Origin: Planctomycetota bacterium
GTDB taxonomy: Bacteria > Planctomycetota > Phycisphaerae > WQYP01
NCBI GenBank assembly: GCA_021828935.1
Contig: JAJZCU010000148.1
Coordinates: 1-6,037, forward strand
Length of the DNA: 6,037 nucleotides
Reading direction: 5' to 3'
Part shown: one piece after another, positions 5,368 through 6,037 of the stretch
How the letters are laid out: every line of letters starts with the position of its first letter
How positions within the stretch are numbered: position 1 is the stretch's first letter
Made by a program: the position numbers and the translations under genes
The notes under the pieces: model-generated
Seen by the model: the letters and a program-made list of their open reading frames with translations, nothing else
Database searches by the model: none
What the model was told of the DNA's origin: nothing

Positions 5368-6037
5368 TCCCGTGTCGACTGCGCTTCTCTCGACTTTGTT
5401 CCCGAAAATTCGATGTACTGGTCACCACTTTCCGAGCTGCGGCGTATGGAAGGGTTCTTCAATTCCCTAGGCTCCCAGGGCAAGCCCAGCGTTGTCGACA
5501 ACCCGGACCGCGAACGGAGCGTTCGCACCCACCCCCAGCGCGAACCGGGCGTTCAACCCAATGCCGACAGCGATTCCTCACCATCATTGCTTAGCCGGCC
5601 CGGCAATGTCAGCAGCACCGCCCTGGTCACTTACACGTTTTTTGGCCCCCGCGGTAACACCATCGAAACCATTGAGCCATCAGGCCAAGTTACCAAAGAT
5701 GTTTTTGATGGCGCGGGACGGAACACGTTCCAATACGTCACCGACGGCGGCGCCGCCCTGGGCACGCCCACTAGCGGCGTGCTGGCCCGCGTAAGCTATG
5801 TGGCCGCTTATTTTGATAACGCCGACCGCACCATCGCCAATGTGGATGTCGGCACCAACGGCGGCCAGCCGTGGTCGCGCCCCGGCAACACAATTCCCGC
5901 CGCCACCGAATTGGTATTGGTCACGCTCACCGGCTACAACCCCGCCGGCTGGGTGAGCACCACCACCGACCCGCGCGGCATCGTGCAAAAGAACAACTAT
6001 GACACCATGGGCCGCACCGTGCAGGTGATCAACGCCT
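5356..6037 (+). CDS. YD-repeat (RHS-type) protein, 3' end outside window, 5' end uncertain
   Basis: An uninterrupted frame runs from the stop at 5038 to the window edge; its first ATG, GTG or TTG is the ATG at 5356. From about residue 91 the protein is clearly a YD/RHS-repeat polypeptide: TYTFFGPRGNTIETIEPSGQ, then the repeat cores FDGAGR (117-122), FDNADR (153-158) and YDTMGR (215-220), with TDPRGIVQKN just before the last. The segments around DVGTNGG and NPAGWV resemble very large planctomycete YD proteins. YD repeats build a beta-cocoon shell that can enclose a C-terminal toxin in RHS systems, but the C-terminus lies outside the window. The first 90 residues show no repeats, signal peptide or known domain, so the true start may be further in, or this may be the 5'-truncated end of a once larger gene. 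No Shine-Dalgarno sequence is visible. Confidence 0.7.
   Translation, partial: MWYSSRVDCASLDFVPENSMYWSPLSELRRMEGFFNSLGSQGKPSVVDNPDRERSVRTHPQREPGVQPNADSDSSPSLLSRPGNVSSTALVTYTFFGPRGNTIETIEPSGQVTKDVFDGAGRNTFQYVTDGGAALGTPTSGVLARVSYVAAYFDNADRTIANVDVGTNGGQPWSRPGNTIPAATELVLVTLTGYNPAGWVSTTTDPRGIVQKNNYDTMGRTVQVINA
5509..5570 (+). repeat. Imperfect tandem duplication with a perfect hairpin in the first copy
   Basis: Two adjacent units of about 30 and 32 bases both begin CGCGAAC, continue with a GCGTTC core and an A/C-rich stretch, and end in CAG (5509-5538 and 5539-5570). In the first unit GCGAACG (5510-5516) and CGTTCGC (5520-5526) form a perfect seven-base stem with a GAG loop; the second unit has lost most of this pairing. 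It lies in the repeat-free 5' part of the YD frame, which suggests that this part is not conserved coding sequence. Confidence 0.4.

Noticed and set aside
4920..5528. Minus-strand open frame of 202 residues over the structured spacer and the YD leader
   Set aside because: The translation is rich in Arg, Pro and Ser with no core pattern, and it crosses several inverted repeats and homopolymers; it is probably chance openness in GC-rich DNA.
1..6037. CRISPR arrays, rRNA, tRNA, insertion-sequence ends or transposase
   Set aside because: I saw no regularly spaced direct repeats, no tRNA or rRNA signature and no transposase-like protein in the window.

Overview
The window is GC-rich bacterial DNA with six protein-coding regions. 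The partial YD-repeat (RHS-type) protein at the right edge resembles the large YD proteins common in Planctomycetes, in its segments around 'DVGTNGG', 'NPAGWV' and 'TDPRGIV'. Weak or absent Shine-Dalgarno sequences at most starts fit the Planctomycetes-Verrucomicrobia group. This placement is an inference from protein style, with no marker gene to confirm it.

Layout, left to right. Positions 1-1726 (+) hold two overlapping genes of a type II fatty-acid/polyketide-like pathway: a beta-ketoacyl synthase with an intact Cys-His-His triad, cut by the left edge, and a short ketoacyl-synthase-like partner (chain-length-factor type) with Ser where the catalytic Cys should be. Positions 1945-3644 (-) hold a compact two-gene operon with an ATGA overlap: a RecF/OLD-like AAA ATPase followed by a small TOPRIM-fold protein resembling DUF3226. 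This is the architecture of a split OLD-type nuclease, as in Gabija or PARIS-like anti-phage systems, and is the best candidate here for an undescribed system. Positions 4026-4949 (+), divergent from that operon, encode a very basic 307-residue protein that I do not recognise, preceded by a good ribosome binding site and two competing RNA hairpins. Positions 4950-5355 have no convincing gene but are dense in inverted repeats and end in a C7/A10 homopolymer and an AT-rich tract. From 5356 (+) an open frame runs off the right edge. It becomes recognisable as YD-repeat protein only after about 90 residues.

How the genes work together: the two ketoacyl-synthase genes probably form a heterodimer for chain elongation. 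The ATPase and TOPRIM protein probably form one nucleotide-gated nuclease complex. The divergent basic protein may belong with that pair or be an unrelated neighbour. The YD protein is probably a secreted or surface polymorphic protein. The mix of unrelated modules, structured spacers and an abruptly starting YD gene suggests an accessory region.
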